A DNA stretch of 64,000 bases, taken from positions 1 through 64,000 of the forward strand of contig NZ_JAFELM010000013.1 of assembly GCF_016890225.1 (NCBI RefSeq), written 5' to 3'. Positions 44,431 to 53,316 of this stretch are shown here, piece by piece. This stretch comes from Bacillus suaedaesalsae. Its GTDB lineage: Bacteria > Bacillota > Bacilli > Bacillales > SA4. The translations under genes and the position numbers were made by a program. A model generated the notes under the pieces. The model searched no databases. It had not been told where the DNA came from and was given only the letters and a program-made list of their open reading frames with translations. The first letter of the stretch is position 1, and the number at the start of each line of letters is the position of its first letter.

Positions 44431-45123
44431 TCACTTTAATACAAAGGCAATAATACTGTTATCTCTCTTAAAGTCCCAATCAACAAAAATATCTGAAACT
44501 GGATTTTGAAAAATTTCTTCAAACCTTCCATCACGATGAAGATATGACTTTTCTAATTCGTCTTTTGTTACAAGTAATGTATGTTCATACCCTTTTTCAA
44601 TTAATGCTTTTTCGATTTGAATTAAAATACCTTCCCTTTTAACTAAATAAAGTTTAGGTGTAATAGGATAGACCTTCGTTAATTCAGGCTTCTTTTGGAC
44701 TAGAATAGTAATTCGGTCAACTTCTTGTACTAACGAGTTAGAAAGTGAATCAGATAAAGTATGACAACTTCCTTCGATTATGCTATGTTCAAATTGTACC
44801 GTTATCATTCCTCTATTTTGGTGATAATTCCAGTCATGATAAAAGTATTTCACATCTTGTTCAAACTCTATTTCAAGAACACCTTTTAACTCGGTCAGAA
44901 CATTGGTCATGACAATATTACGCGAGATTTCGATGTTATCTGAGTTACCATTTTCAAGTAATATAACTTCCATAGGAGATAGAAAGCCTCTTATGTAAAA
45001 AACCAAAAACTGCATATTCGCATATGCATAACACGATTCTGGTCCGCGTCCAAAGTTTTTTCTCAGCATCTTACTGGTTAAACTACTAATATCCATTAGC
45101 TTTTGATTGATTGGTCCTGACAT
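44431..45123 (-). CDS. DUF2294 (MpsC-like) family protein, paralogue 2
   Basis: A 230-aa protein. The N-terminal half has the DUF2294 pattern: a helix ending LRKNFGRGPESCYA, the strands FLVFYIRGFLSPMEVILL, and a C-terminal YFYHDWNYHQNRGMITVQFE. The second half repeats the same topology (IFVDWDFKRDNSIIAFVL), so it is a tandem of two such domains. DUF2294 corresponds to MpsC, linked in Staphylococcus to sodium transport and membrane potential; MpsA/B are not nearby. Ribosome site GGGAGGG, 10 nt. It is a paralogue of the gene at 45305. Confidence 0.75.
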   Translation of the reverse strand: MSGPINQKLMDISSLTSKMLRKNFGRGPESCYAYANMQFLVFYIRGFLSPMEVILLENGNSDNIEISRNIVMTNVLTELKGVLEIEFEQDVKYFYHDWNYHQNRGMITVQFEHSIIEGSCHTLSDSLSNSLVQEVDRITILVQKKPELTKVYPITPKLYLVKREGILIQIEKALIEKGYEHTLLVTKDELEKSYLHRDGRFEEIFQNPVSDIFVDWDFKRDNSIIAFVLK

Positions 45124-45268
45124 AATCCTACAACCCTCCCATGTGCAATTGCCTTCAAAATATTATGTCCAAATTTAACATCTTCTATTGAAAATAAAAG
45201 CTCTTTTCATAAACATTATTGTATTTCTTCAATCGTATTAGAAACAACATTCACAATGGATACAGCAA

Positions 45269-45297
45269 AAATAAAAAGAGAGAATTTCTTCTCTCTA
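45269..45297 (-). terminator. Terminator of paralogue 1
   Basis: Stem AGAGAGAA (45277-45284) with TTCTCTCT (45289-45296); the minus strand continues TTTTTATTTTTG. Confidence 0.8.
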
Positions 45298-45304
45298 AAT
45301 TTCT

Positions 45305-46000
45305 TTATGCATATATTCGTTCAAATCCAAAGATAAAATAGCTTTTATTATGATTAAAATCCCAAGTGATAAACAGCTCTTCAATTGAGCGATTAAATGC
45401 TTCTTCAAACAATTGCTTCTGTTTCATATATTCATTCTTAATATATAGAGAATGACTAATTAATAAATCAATATTACCATTATCGTATAACAAGAAAGCT
45501 AATGGAAACATCACACTACTTACTTCAATTGCACAAATATTATGAGTGAACTTAACGATTTTTAGATCATGTGGCATTTTATGCATTTGTGAGCCGACAC
45601 TTTGAAACAATTGTAAAACATTCTCTTTAAGACGATTATTTGTAGAGTCTTCATAATCAAGACTATCTTTTAATTCCATCACCATAATGCCTGAATTTGT
45701 ATGATAGTTCCAATCATTTGATAAGGAATCAAAATTCATACTTAATCCTTTCGAAGCTTCTTCCAGTAATAATTCGGATAAAGAATCGATTACTGCAGAA
45801 CGGAATCTAGCTACCAATACTATTTCGTTATTTTTGACTAAGACTTCCTCAGCAGGTGTCATAAAGCTTCGTACATATACAAATAATCTGTTCCCTCTTA
45901 AGACTGTATAACACGTCTCTGGTCCCTTTCCAAAGCCTCGCTTCAACATCTTACTGAAAGAACTGCTCAGAGAAACTAAATCTTCTTGAGTTCCAAGCAT
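45305..46000 (-). CDS. DUF2294 (MpsC-like) family protein, paralogue 1
   Basis: A 231-aa protein of the same build as the gene at 44431: SKMLKRGFGKGPETCYT, the strands LFVYVRSFMTPAEEVLV, NDWNYHTNSGIMVMEL, then a degenerate second copy ending ELFITWDFNHNKSYFIFGFE. No membrane segment. The ATG is behind AGGAGG. A strong terminator-type hairpin in the leader (46026-46057) lies only ~25 bp before the start, suggesting attenuation. The role is unknown; its neighbourhood with a histidine kinase and a GGDEF gene hints at signalling. Confidence 0.75.
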   Translation of the reverse strand: MLGTQEDLVSLSSSFSKMLKRGFGKGPETCYTVLRGNRLFVYVRSFMTPAEEVLVKNNEIVLVARFRSAVIDSLSELLLEEASKGLSMNFDSLSNDWNYHTNSGIMVMELKDSLDYEDSTNNRLKENVLQLFQSVGSQMHKMPHDLKIVKFTHNICAIEVSSVMFPLAFLLYDNGNIDLLISHSLYIKNEYMKQKQLFEEAFNRSIEELFITWDFNHNKSYFIFGFERIYA

Positions 46001-46017
46001 TAAAATCCTCCTTCTGA

Positions 46018-46057
46018 AATAAAAAATGGCCTAACTTCAGATGCGAAGTTAGGCCAT
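46018..46057 (-). terminator. Leader terminator (attenuator) of paralogue 1
   Basis: Perfect 13-bp stem ATGGCCTAACTTC (46026-46038) with its complement (46045-46057), then TTTTTATTT on the minus strand. It lies between the promoter side and the ATG at 46000, so transcription must read through it. Confidence 0.75.
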
Positions 46058-46224
46058 GGTCAGACGGCTACTGTAATAGCTTCTACCATTTACCAATCTA
46101 TTATTTAATATATTATATAAGTGCTGTAACAAAAAAAATATATGAACCTAAGTATAACTAATGACTTCAATTCATTAGACAAATAGTATAATACCATTTT
46201 TTAATTAGGATAACAACCTTTACA

Positions 46225-47346
46225 TTACTCAATTTCAAACAAAGCTAATGGCATTTGCACATAAATACTTGTTCCGTTATCACTGCTTTTAATTGTGATC
46301 GTACCTTTATGTTCTTCTATAATTTGATGACTAACAAGCATCCCTAAACCTGTTCCATGCTCCTTTGTTGTAAAAAAAGGCTCGCCAATTCGTTTTAAGA
46401 TGTCTTTGGGGATACCATCACCATGATCAATAATAGCTATTTGAACTGAATGTTCATTTATAATTGCGCCGTCTAACTTAAGATTACCACCGTTAGGCAT
46501 GGCTTCTATCGCATTTTTAATATAATTGATCAGTACTTGTTTAAGCTGATTTTCATCACCCATTATCCAAAGATTATTAAAACTATATCCTTTCTCAATT
46601 TGAATATTATTCAATAGAGCCTGTGGTTCCATTAAAATCACTACTTGATCGAGTAATTGTTTAAGATTCACTTTTTCAAAGGATTGTTTAGTAGGTTTAG
46701 CTAAAACCATCAACTCTTTTAATATAATCTCAATGCGTTTAATTTCTGAATTAATAATTTCAAAATAAGCCTTGCTCCCCATATTTTCACTATTTAACAA
46801 TTGTATAAATCCTTTAATAGCTGTGATTGGATTGCGAATTTCATGTGCAATCCCCGCAGCTAATTGCCCTGCTGCTGCATGCTTCTCCGATAAGCGAGTT
46901 AACGTATTAATCATTCTTTTATATTGCTCATCTTTGAGTTGTAATGAATTTGTATTTTCATTCTCTTTAAAGATTAGATAAGAACCAATACATTCATCAT
47001 TATGTTTAAAAAATATTGGAACTGAAATGACATGTACATCTGCTATTTTCCCATTCCCTAATTTAATTTTCGAGTCAAAATAGTTTAGTTGCTCACATAC
47101 TCTATCTTTTAAAAATGATTGATTTTCATTTAGTGCTTTGTCAAAAAGATTAAATAGATTCATATCGTGAAGGAGGAGTTTTCTTGAATATCCTAAAAAT
47201 ACTTCACATTTCTCACTCGCGTTTACAATTTTACCTTCCGCATCAATAATTAGGAATACATCTGTACTATTGGATAGTATTGAGTATTTACTTTCATCAA
47301 TATATTGAAGTAACTGTTTACGTTTATGATCATTTCTAATCTTCAT
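46225..47346 (-). CDS. Soluble PAS-domain sensor histidine kinase
   Basis: A 373-aa protein without membrane helices. Residues ~20-125 form a PAS domain (VFLIIDAEGKIVNASEK, LGYSRKLLLH). The dimerisation domain carries the phosphorylated His168 in AAGIAHEIRNPITAIKG. The ATPase domain shows N box NYIKNAIEAM, G1 IDHGDGIPKD and G2 GTGLGMLVSHQII. It resembles sporulation phosphorelay kinases (KinA/KinE type), so Spo0F could be its partner; no response regulator is adjacent. The ATG at 47346 is 11 nt from GGAGGAG. Confidence 0.88.
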   Translation of the reverse strand: MKIRNDHKRKQLLQYIDESKYSILSNSTDVFLIIDAEGKIVNASEKCEVFLGYSRKLLLHDMNLFNLFDKALNENQSFLKDRVCEQLNYFDSKIKLGNGKIADVHVISVPIFFKHNDECIGSYLIFKENENTNSLQLKDEQYKRMINTLTRLSEKHAAAGQLAAGIAHEIRNPITAIKGFIQLLNSENMGSKAYFEIINSEIKRIEIILKELMVLAKPTKQSFEKVNLKQLLDQVVILMEPQALLNNIQIEKGYSFNNLWIMGDENQLKQVLINYIKNAIEAMPNGGNLKLDGAIINEHSVQIAIIDHGDGIPKDILKRIGEPFFTTKEHGTGLGMLVSHQIIEEHKGTITIKSSDNGTSIYVQMPLALFEIE

Positions 47347-47419
47347 AGTAAAATAGACTCCTCCTTTCTCCCGAAAACGTTTCGCTCTCGAAGTTTCAAA
47401 CTTGAAACTCAAAAATAAA

Positions 47420-47472
47420 CAAAAAAAGCCCCAATAAGCGCAGGTATTATCCTGCAACTTATAGCGGCTTTA
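47420..47472 (-). terminator. Leader terminator (attenuator) of the kinase gene
   Basis: A branched-looking stem: AAAGCC/GGCTTT outer, ATAAG/CTTAT and GCAGG/CCTGC inner pairs (about 47426-47472), followed by TTTTTTTG on the minus strand. It lies ~75 nt upstream of the kinase ATG. Confidence 0.75.
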
Positions 47473-47745
47473 AATTCTAGCGTATAATTCTAGATTTCTT
47501 TTACCAATTTTAGTTTCCATTTCTACAAATGGTTCTGTTTAGATTTGAGCTTTAAACACAATATCCACTTAAGATACTATAGTATCTTTCTATAAATTAC
47601 AATAAATTCTTTATATCTAACATTTAATTATCCTACTTAGGGATCACATGTATACATTATTTTCATACAAATTTAGGCAAATTTTCAGTTAACTCTTAAT
47701 ATAATTATCAAGAAACATTACAGTAAATGGGAAGGGGTACTACAT
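47473..47745. other. Divergent promoter region of the kinase and yvbH-like genes
   Basis: AT-rich, no ORF. It must hold the promoters of the kinase leader (minus) and of the 47746 gene (plus). An inverted repeat AAGATACTATAGTATCTT at 47571-47588 is notable and could be an operator. Confidence 0.5.
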
Positions 47746-48360
47746 ATGTTAAAGAAGTTTGCTTCTGACGCACTGGGTTTATCGGACATTGGAAAAATTA
47801 TTGGGCCAGAGAATTATGATAAGACTGATGCAGATGATTACATTAGACATGAGGATAACGAAAAGATTTATTTCCTAATTAAGACCAAGGCAGATGAGTA
47901 TTGCTTTACCAACATTGCTTTCATTCATGTTGATGGTGAAAATGCTGTCTCATCCAAGAGAATGTTAAAGCGCTATCCTTATTCACAACATAAAGTCTCA
48001 AACGTATTACTTGAAACTGCTGGGAGATTGGACTTAGATATCGAAATTAAATTTTCACTTGGAAACCAAGCGTTTAGTATTGATGTTGATAAAAATCAAA
48101 TTGCAAAGTTAAATGATTTATATAAAGCTTTAGTTTATATTTCGGAAGTTAATCACGAGAATAGCATTAAGTATGAAACGGCTGTCCAAAGCTTAGAGAA
48201 GGCTGTTTCAGTATTACAAAACTCTAGAGCGACAGAAACGTCTCTTTCGGATCAATATAAACAATTAACTGAGTTTGGGTTCTCTTGGCTATCTTCTGCC
48301 CGTGAGCAATATCATGAGAAAGATTTTGGCGCGGTTTTTGAGAAATATATAAATAATTAA
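47746..48360 (+). CDS. yvbH: YvbH-like PH-domain protein
   Basis: A 204-aa protein matching the YvbH family: a bacterial pleckstrin-homology-like domain (residues ~1-125, with DDYIRHEDNEKIYFLIKTKADEY and NIAFIHVDGENAVSSKRML) and a C-terminal helical oligomerisation region ending EKDFGAVFEKYI. The function is unknown. The ribosome site GGGAAGGGG precedes the ATG. It is divergent from the kinase gene. Confidence 0.82.
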   Translation: MLKKFASDALGLSDIGKIIGPENYDKTDADDYIRHEDNEKIYFLIKTKADEYCFTNIAFIHVDGENAVSSKRMLKRYPYSQHKVSNVLLETAGRLDLDIEIKFSLGNQAFSIDVDKNQIAKLNDLYKALVYISEVNHENSIKYETAVQSLEKAVSVLQNSRATETSLSDQYKQLTEFGFSWLSSAREQYHEKDFGAVFEKYINN

Positions 48361-48363
48361 TAT

Positions 48364-48400
48364 AAAGCCCCATCCACTACCATATGGTTGGGCTTCTTTA
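48364..48400 (+). terminator. Terminator behind the YvbH-like gene
   Basis: Stem AAGCCC-CA (48364-) with TGGTTGGGCTT (48385-48395), then CTTTAC. The loop contains CTACCATA. Confidence 0.65.
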
Positions 48401-48538
48401 CTAGATAAAACTAACCTCATTCACTATCAAATGCGCAAATCAAAATAGTACAACAAATTAAAAGGTAGTTGTGTAATAACTTTTCGGTCTCATCATACAT
48501 TTTTTAGTATATGAAAATCTGATGAGTGGGGGGAGATC

Positions 48539-49030
48539 ATGAAACAATTCAGCTCATTTTATGGCATGATTAGAAGTATTCAAGATTTTAGTACAGGTGG
48601 AAATGAGGAAATGACAGGTTGTTATAAAATAATTTCTGTCATAAATAGTGAAGGAACTCAAGTAAATTTCGTAGTAAGTCCAACCACTTATTTTCTAGAC
48701 CATGTAATGGTTCAAATTGGAGATATGGTTACTGGGTTTTATGATGTAAATGCACCAGTTCCATTTATATATCCACCACAATATCAAGCCATCGCAATGG
48801 CAAAAGATACTCCTAATCAAAATGTAAAAGTAGACTTCTTTGACAGTCAACTTGTGAGTAGAGATGGTCAATTAAAATTAAACATTTCTATTTACACACC
48901 AATCTTATTGCCAAACAATCAAGCATTTACATTAAACCCTTCTAATAGAAACCTACTTGTTGTGTATGGTCCTAGTACGTTTAGTATCCCTGCCCAAACT
49001 CCCCCGTATAAAATAGTCGTTATGTGCTAG
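48539..49030 (+). CDS. Hypothetical protein, beta-rich
   Basis: A 163-aa protein that I do not recognise. It is rich in beta-strand residues, with no membrane segment or signal, and begins MKQFSSFYGMIRSIQDFSTG. QVNFVVSPTTYFLDHVMVQIGDMVTGFYD looks like an OB-fold-type strand pair. It has a single carboxy-terminal Cys. The ATG is behind GGGGGGAG, a strong site, so it is probably a real gene. It stands alone, and no regulatory pattern was seen. Confidence 0.6.
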   Translation: MKQFSSFYGMIRSIQDFSTGGNEEMTGCYKIISVINSEGTQVNFVVSPTTYFLDHVMVQIGDMVTGFYDVNAPVPFIYPPQYQAIAMAKDTPNQNVKVDFFDSQLVSRDGQLKLNISIYTPILLPNNQAFTLNPSNRNLLVVYGPSTFSIPAQTPPYKIVVMC

Positions 49031-49071
49031 TGGACGATCTGGATTAGAAAAACACTAATAATATGACAGTA

Positions 49072-49104
49072 GGGGCATCCCATTTAAGAGATTGCCCCGT
49101 TTGT
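49072..49104. terminator. Weak terminator between 49030 and rlmCD
   Basis: Stem GGGGCA (49072-49077) with TGCCCC (49093-49098). The tail GTTTGTC is only partly T-rich. Short and weak. Confidence 0.45.
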
Positions 49105-49123
49105 CAGTTGGTTGTAATATTGT

Positions 49124-50509
49124 TTATTTCTTAATTAGCAAGGCTACACATTCTATATGTGACGTATGAGGAAACATGTCAACTGGCTGTAAGTATTCCA
49201 CTTTGTATAATTGCTCTAAAGTAGCAATATCTTTCGCTAACGTTGAGGGGTTGCAAGATACGTACACTACTTTTTTCGGTTTTACTTTTTTGATTGTTTC
49301 TAACAGCCCGTTATCTAGTCCCACTCTTGGTGGGTCTACGACGATTACGTCTGGTTTCCAGCCTTCTTTTAACCATTTTGGTAGTACATTTTCTGCTTTT
49401 CCGACTTCATAGTGAGCTGAGTGGAAACCATGAGATGCTGCATTTTTACGTGCATCTTCAACCGAGTCAGGAATAACGTCCATTCCACGAATTTCACCCG
49501 CTTCTTTTGCAAGCCATAATCCAATGGTCCCTACTCCACAATACGCATCGACAACTTTTTCCTTGCCAGTTAAGGATGCGGCTCTTTTTACTTCATCATA
49601 GAGCTTTACTGTTTGTATTGGGTTAAGCTGAAAAAACGCCCTAGCACTTAGTTCGAAGGATAGATCACCTAACACCTCTTGAATTGTTTCTTTCCCTCCT
49701 AAATGCAATGTTCTTTCTCCGAAAATTAACGATGTTTTTTCACCATTAATATTTTGCATGATCGATTTTACTTCAGGTAATCGTTGCCTAATTTTTTTAA
49801 TGAGAATTTCCCGTTTTGGAATGTCTTGTTTTGTTGTAATTAGAACGACTTGCAGTTCTCCTGTTTCAATACCAACTCGTGTGACGATTGTACGAATAAG
49901 TCCTTTTCTAGTGCGTTCATTATAAATTGGAATTTGCAACTCTTGCAAGATTTGTTTTACTACTTGTGATACTTTATTTGTTCCCTCGTGCTGTACTTTA
50001 CATTCTGTAATATCGATCAGTTCGTGTGAATTCATGCCATATAAACCTGCAATAACTTTCTGCTTTTGCAGACCTACTTGTAATTGACTTTTGTTTCGAT
50101 AATTCCACGGGTTTTCCATTCCGATCGTTGAACGTATATCAAGGTCTGATATATTTAACTTTGTGTATTTTTCAAATGCTTGAATGATAATATCGCGCTT
50201 TTCCCGTAGCTGTGCATTATAATTCAAGTGTTGCAGTTGACATCCTCCACATGTATTAAAAATAGGACAAGGAGGTGCAACTCGGTCTGGAGATGATTTT
50301 CGTATTTTTTTCACTTTGCCTTCAATAAATGAATTTTGAACGTTCGTTGCTTCTGCCACAATTTCTTCACCCGGCAGTGCACCTGGGACGAACACTACTT
50401 TACGCTTAAAATAACCTACACCTTCACCGTTAATTCCTAATCTTTTTATCGTTAAGGGAAATGCTTGTCCTTTTTCTAAGACAGCTCCAACTTGTTGTTT
50501 GTTTTTCAA
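49124..50509 (-). CDS. rlmCD: 23S rRNA (uracil-C5)-methyltransferase, RlmCD type
   Basis: A 461-aa protein. A TRAM domain (residues ~12-70) is followed by the [4Fe-4S] cysteines in [11 protein letters not shown] and a Rossmann-type methyltransferase domain: [26 protein letters not shown] and the catalytic cysteine in [12 protein letters not shown]. It methylates U747 and/or U1939 of 23S rRNA. It is similar to YefA of B. subtilis, which does both. The TTG at 50509 is 8 nt from GGAG; a GTG at 50524 would have no ribosome site. Confidence 0.9.
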   Translation of the reverse strand: MKNKQQVGAVLEKGQAFPLTIKRLGINGEGVGYFKRKVVFVPGALPGEEIVAEATNVQNSFIEGKVKKIRKSSPDRVAPPCPIFNTCGGCQLQHLNYNAQLREKRDIIIQAFEKYTKLNISDLDIRSTIGMENPWNYRNKSQLQVGLQKQKVIAGLYGMNSHELIDITECKVQHEGTNKVSQVVKQILQELQIPIYNERTRKGLIRTIVTRVGIETGELQVVLITTKQDIPKREILIKKIRQRLPEVKSIMQNINGEKTSLIFGERTLHLGGKETIQEVLGDLSFELSARAFFQLNPIQTVKLYDEVKRAASLTGKEKVVDAYCGVGTIGLWLAKEAGEIRGMDVIPDSVEDARKNAASHGFHSAHYEVGKAENVLPKWLKEGWKPDVIVVDPPRVGLDNGLLETIKKVKPKKVVYVSCNPSTLAKDIATLEQLYKVEYLQPVDMFPHTSHIECVALLIKK

Positions 50510-50600
50510 ACGAATCCGCTCCACTTTAGTTTTTATGTATTAGTTCGTATTATATCATGTAAATTGGCAATGCTAAATGATGGCTATCGTGAGGGTATAT

Positions 50601-50632
50601 GGAAAACCCTAAAGAAATTGTTCCTTTAGGGT
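50601..50632 (-). terminator. pdaA terminator overlapping its stop codon
   Basis: Stem ACCCTAAAG (50606-50614) with CTTTAGGGT (50624-50632), then TTTCC on the minus strand. The hairpin includes the pdaA stop. Confidence 0.75.
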
Positions 50633-51453
50633 GTGGTTGTAGAATAACTGAATAGCCAAGGATGTGGGAGCGATTTCTCCATCATTAAATCATCCAGGCT
50701 TTTAAATGTGTATCCCTGTTTTTCGAGGTCAGTAATAATTTTTTCTAGCGCTTCGGCATTGTCTTTTGAAACAGTGTGAAGTAAAAGAATTGCTCCTGGG
50801 TGAATCTGCTTCATTACTTGGTCGTAAGAGTATTGCCATCCTTGTTGCTTATCTGTGTACCAATCAACAAATGCTAACGACCAAAACACATTTGTGTAGC
50901 CTAATTGTTCAGCAAGGGCTAACGTTCTTTCACTGAAGATTCCACGAGGAGGACGTAGGTAAATCATACCTTTTTTTCCGGTAATTTTTTCGTATTCCTT
51001 CTGAACTAATTCAAGTTCCTTTTTCAATCTAATGTCACTTACTTCTGTTAAGTCCGGATGATGCCATGAGTGGTTTCCGATGATATGTCCCTCATCTACC
51101 ATTCGTTTTACAAGCGCCGATTCTTTTTTCAAATAATGACCTGTAACAAAAAACGTGGCTGGTACGTGTTTCTTTTTCAACACATCAAGTACTAGTGGTG
51201 TATACCCATTTTCATATCCATTATCAAACGTAAGATAGATCTCTTTTTTAGATGTGTCACCTAAATAAAATCCATTATATTGAGCTAAAAGCTCGTCTAA
51301 CTGCTTTCCAGCAGATGGCACTTCATGATTCACGCTCTTTTTAAATCCCCAATGCGTCTTAGCATTTGAGTAGTTTGTTGCCTCCGTCTGTTGTACAAAC
51401 GGAATAAAGAGCATACAAATTAACGCTACAATAAATGAAACTTTCCACTTCAT
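50626..51453 (-). CDS. pdaA: Spore cortex polysaccharide deacetylase PdaA
   Basis: A 275-aa exported enzyme with an N-terminal signal peptide (residues 1-25, MKWKVSFIVALICMLFIPF...) and a NodB deacetylase domain: TFDNGYENGYTP, GHIIGNHSWHHPDLTEV, LRPPRGIFSE and LLLHTVSKDNAEAL. It removes acetyl groups from muramic acid so that muramic delta-lactam can form in the spore cortex. It matches B. subtilis PdaA (YfjS), including the N-terminal WGFKKSVNHE. Expression in sporulation is expected (SigG-type control). Confidence 0.95.
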   Translation of the reverse strand: MKWKVSFIVALICMLFIPFVQQTEATNYSNAKTHWGFKKSVNHEVPSAGKQLDELLAQYNGFYLGDTSKKEIYLTFDNGYENGYTPLVLDVLKKKHVPATFFVTGHYLKKESALVKRMVDEGHIIGNHSWHHPDLTEVSDIRLKKELELVQKEYEKITGKKGMIYLRPPRGIFSERTLALAEQLGYTNVFWSLAFVDWYTDKQQGWQYSYDQVMKQIHPGAILLLHTVSKDNAEALEKIITDLEKQGYTFKSLDDLMMEKSLPHPWLFSYSTTTP

Positions 51454-51564
51454 ATTCTTCCACTCCTTTCATAAGATTTTCTCTATGTGAACGATTTTTT
51501 TTATTATCAAGATTAGTGTTTGTTATCATTAATCTTTCATGCTCTGAAAGGTTTTCCAAAAAGA

Positions 51565-51588
51565 AAAACGACAGGTACATGGCACCTG
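51565..51588 (-). terminator. Fumarase gene terminator
   Basis: Minus-strand stem CAGGT/ACCTG (51572-51588, 7-nt loop GCCATGT) followed by TCGTTTTTC. It resembles the GGTGCC-type palindromes of this genome. Confidence 0.7.
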
Positions 51589-51600
51589 CCGCAAGTTCTA

Positions 51601-53133
51601 TTATTTGAATACTGGTTGTTTAAATTGAGCAAGCTTTTCAAGAGAAGATTTTTCTACGTCTTGATGTAAGCTGTTTCCGTGAGAATCCATTGTTACTACG
51701 GCTTTAAAGCCTTCAACCTTTAAATGCCACATTGCTTCTGGAATACCGAATTGCATTAAGTCTACACCTTCTACTGATTTAATACAGTCAGCGTAATATT
51801 GTGCAGCTCCACCTATTGCATTTAAGTAGACACCGCCGTGTTCTTCAAGAGCAGCAAGTGTTTTTGCACCCATTCCACCTTTACCGATTACAGCACGAAT
51901 TCCAAACCTCTTCATAATGTCACCTTGGTAAGGTTCCTCCCGAATACTTGTTGTTGGTCCGGCAGCTTTTACATGCCAATTTTCTTCTTCATCTTTTAGC
52001 ATAACTGGACCACAGTGGTAAATGATTTGACCGTTTAAATCTACTGGCGAATCATTTGTAGACAGGTATTTATGGATCGCATCACGGCCTGTATACATCA
52101 TTCCATTAATTGTTACAACATCTCCAACTTTTAAGTCACGAATTTGTTCTTCTGTGATCGGGGCTTGAAGAACGACTTCACGAGATTCTGTTGCAACCTC
52201 TACTTCTTCTACTTCTTTAGAGAAATCAATCTTTTCTCCTTCTTGGTACATCCAATCTTGAATTTCACCAGTAGAAGGATTAAGCTTTACACCTAAACGG
52301 CGATAAGCCCAGCAATTGTAAGCTACTGAAACGAAAAAGCTGGCAGGAATACGGTGCATAACACCAACTTTACAACCAAGTAAAGTTGTTTCACCACCAA
52401 AGCCCATAGTACCAATTCCAAGGCTGTTCGCATTTTCCATGACATACTCTTCTAGTTTTCGCAAATCTTCATTTGGATTTACGTCATCTACTGAGCGGAA
52501 TAATTGTTCTTTTGCTAAATCATAGCCACTTGAACGGTCTCCACCAATACCTACACCGATAAATCCTGCACTACACCCTTGACCTTGTGCCTGGTATACA
52601 GAATGCATGATACATTTTCTAATCCCATCAAGGTCACGACCAGCACGTCCTAATCCCTCTAGTTCACATGGAAGGCTGTATTGGATGTTCTTATTTTCAC
52701 AACCTCCACCTTTTAAAATTAGGCGTACATCAATGTAATCCTTTTCCCATTGTTCAAACTTAATAACTGGAACACCGTCACCTAAGTTGTTTCCGCTATT
52801 TTCGCCAGTTAGAGAATCAACGGAGTTTGGACGAAGCTTGCCGTCTTTTGTTGCTTCCTCAATCGCATTTTTAATGGCTTTCTTAATCTCTAATTGATTA
52901 ACCCCTACTGGAGTTTTAATTTTAAATGTTGGTAATCCTGTATCCTGACAAATTGGAGATACATTTTCATCAGCCATTGATATATTATTTGTAATGGTCG
53001 ATAGAGACATAGCAGCACGAGTACCAGCGCTTTCCTTCGCCTTTGCCACTTTAATCGCTCTACGCACATCCTTCGGGAGATTTGTAGAAGTTTCTACGAT
53101 AAGCTTATACATACTTTCTTGAAGCTTTTGCAT
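51601..53133 (-). CDS. fumA: Class I fumarate hydratase (fumarase)
   Basis: A 510-aa fused alpha and beta class I fumarase. The alpha part has SPICQDTGLPTFKIKT, GGGCENKNIQYS and PCxxxG-type GQGCSAGFIGVGIGGDRSS, with cysteines that bind the [4Fe-4S] cluster. The C-terminal part has IYHCGPVMLKDEE, AAGPTTSIREEPYQGDIMKRFG and VIGKGGMG. It hydrates fumarate to malate in the citric acid cycle. It is oxygen-sensitive, unlike the CitG type usual in B. subtilis. The ATG at 53133 is 11 nt from AAGGGG. It is unlinked to other TCA genes. Confidence 0.93.
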   Translation of the reverse strand: MQKLQESMYKLIVETSTNLPKDVRRAIKVAKAKESAGTRAAMSLSTITNNISMADENVSPICQDTGLPTFKIKTPVGVNQLEIKKAIKNAIEEATKDGKLRPNSVDSLTGENSGNNLGDGVPVIKFEQWEKDYIDVRLILKGGGCENKNIQYSLPCELEGLGRAGRDLDGIRKCIMHSVYQAQGQGCSAGFIGVGIGGDRSSGYDLAKEQLFRSVDDVNPNEDLRKLEEYVMENANSLGIGTMGFGGETTLLGCKVGVMHRIPASFFVSVAYNCWAYRRLGVKLNPSTGEIQDWMYQEGEKIDFSKEVEEVEVATESREVVLQAPITEEQIRDLKVGDVVTINGMMYTGRDAIHKYLSTNDSPVDLNGQIIYHCGPVMLKDEEENWHVKAAGPTTSIREEPYQGDIMKRFGIRAVIGKGGMGAKTLAALEEHGGVYLNAIGGAAQYYADCIKSVEGVDLMQFGIPEAMWHLKVEGFKAVVTMDSHGNSLHQDVEKSSLEKLAQFKQPVFK

Positions 53134-53257
53134 GTTTATAAGGACCCCTTCCCTTTTCCGCATTCCACGGACATTTATCTCTGTTTCTAACTACTTTATC
53201 ATTATACGACTATTATTTTAATTTCTAAAGAATTTTGTAAGCACTAACAAAATTTAA

Positions 53258-53280
53258 CGGGTGGTGCCAGGCACCACCCG
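53258..53280. repeat. GGTGCC-type palindrome, copy 1
   Basis: GGGTGGTGCC-A-GGCACCACCC at 53259-53279, with flanking C/G, followed by GAATTTTGTCGAATA. A second copy at 63149 shares this palindrome and the ~14 nt after it. It lies ~37 bp downstream of the SE1561 stop and could act as its terminator. Confidence 0.8.
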
Positions 53281-53316
53281 AATTTTGTCGAATATTCTTT
53301 TTCTTTATTTCTAATG

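Noticed and set aside
46058..46160. Second c-di-GMP riboswitch before the DUF2294 gene
   Set aside because: The leader contains GGTAG and GCC fragments, but lacks GGCAAA and GACGCAAA of GEMM-I; no known aptamer recognised.
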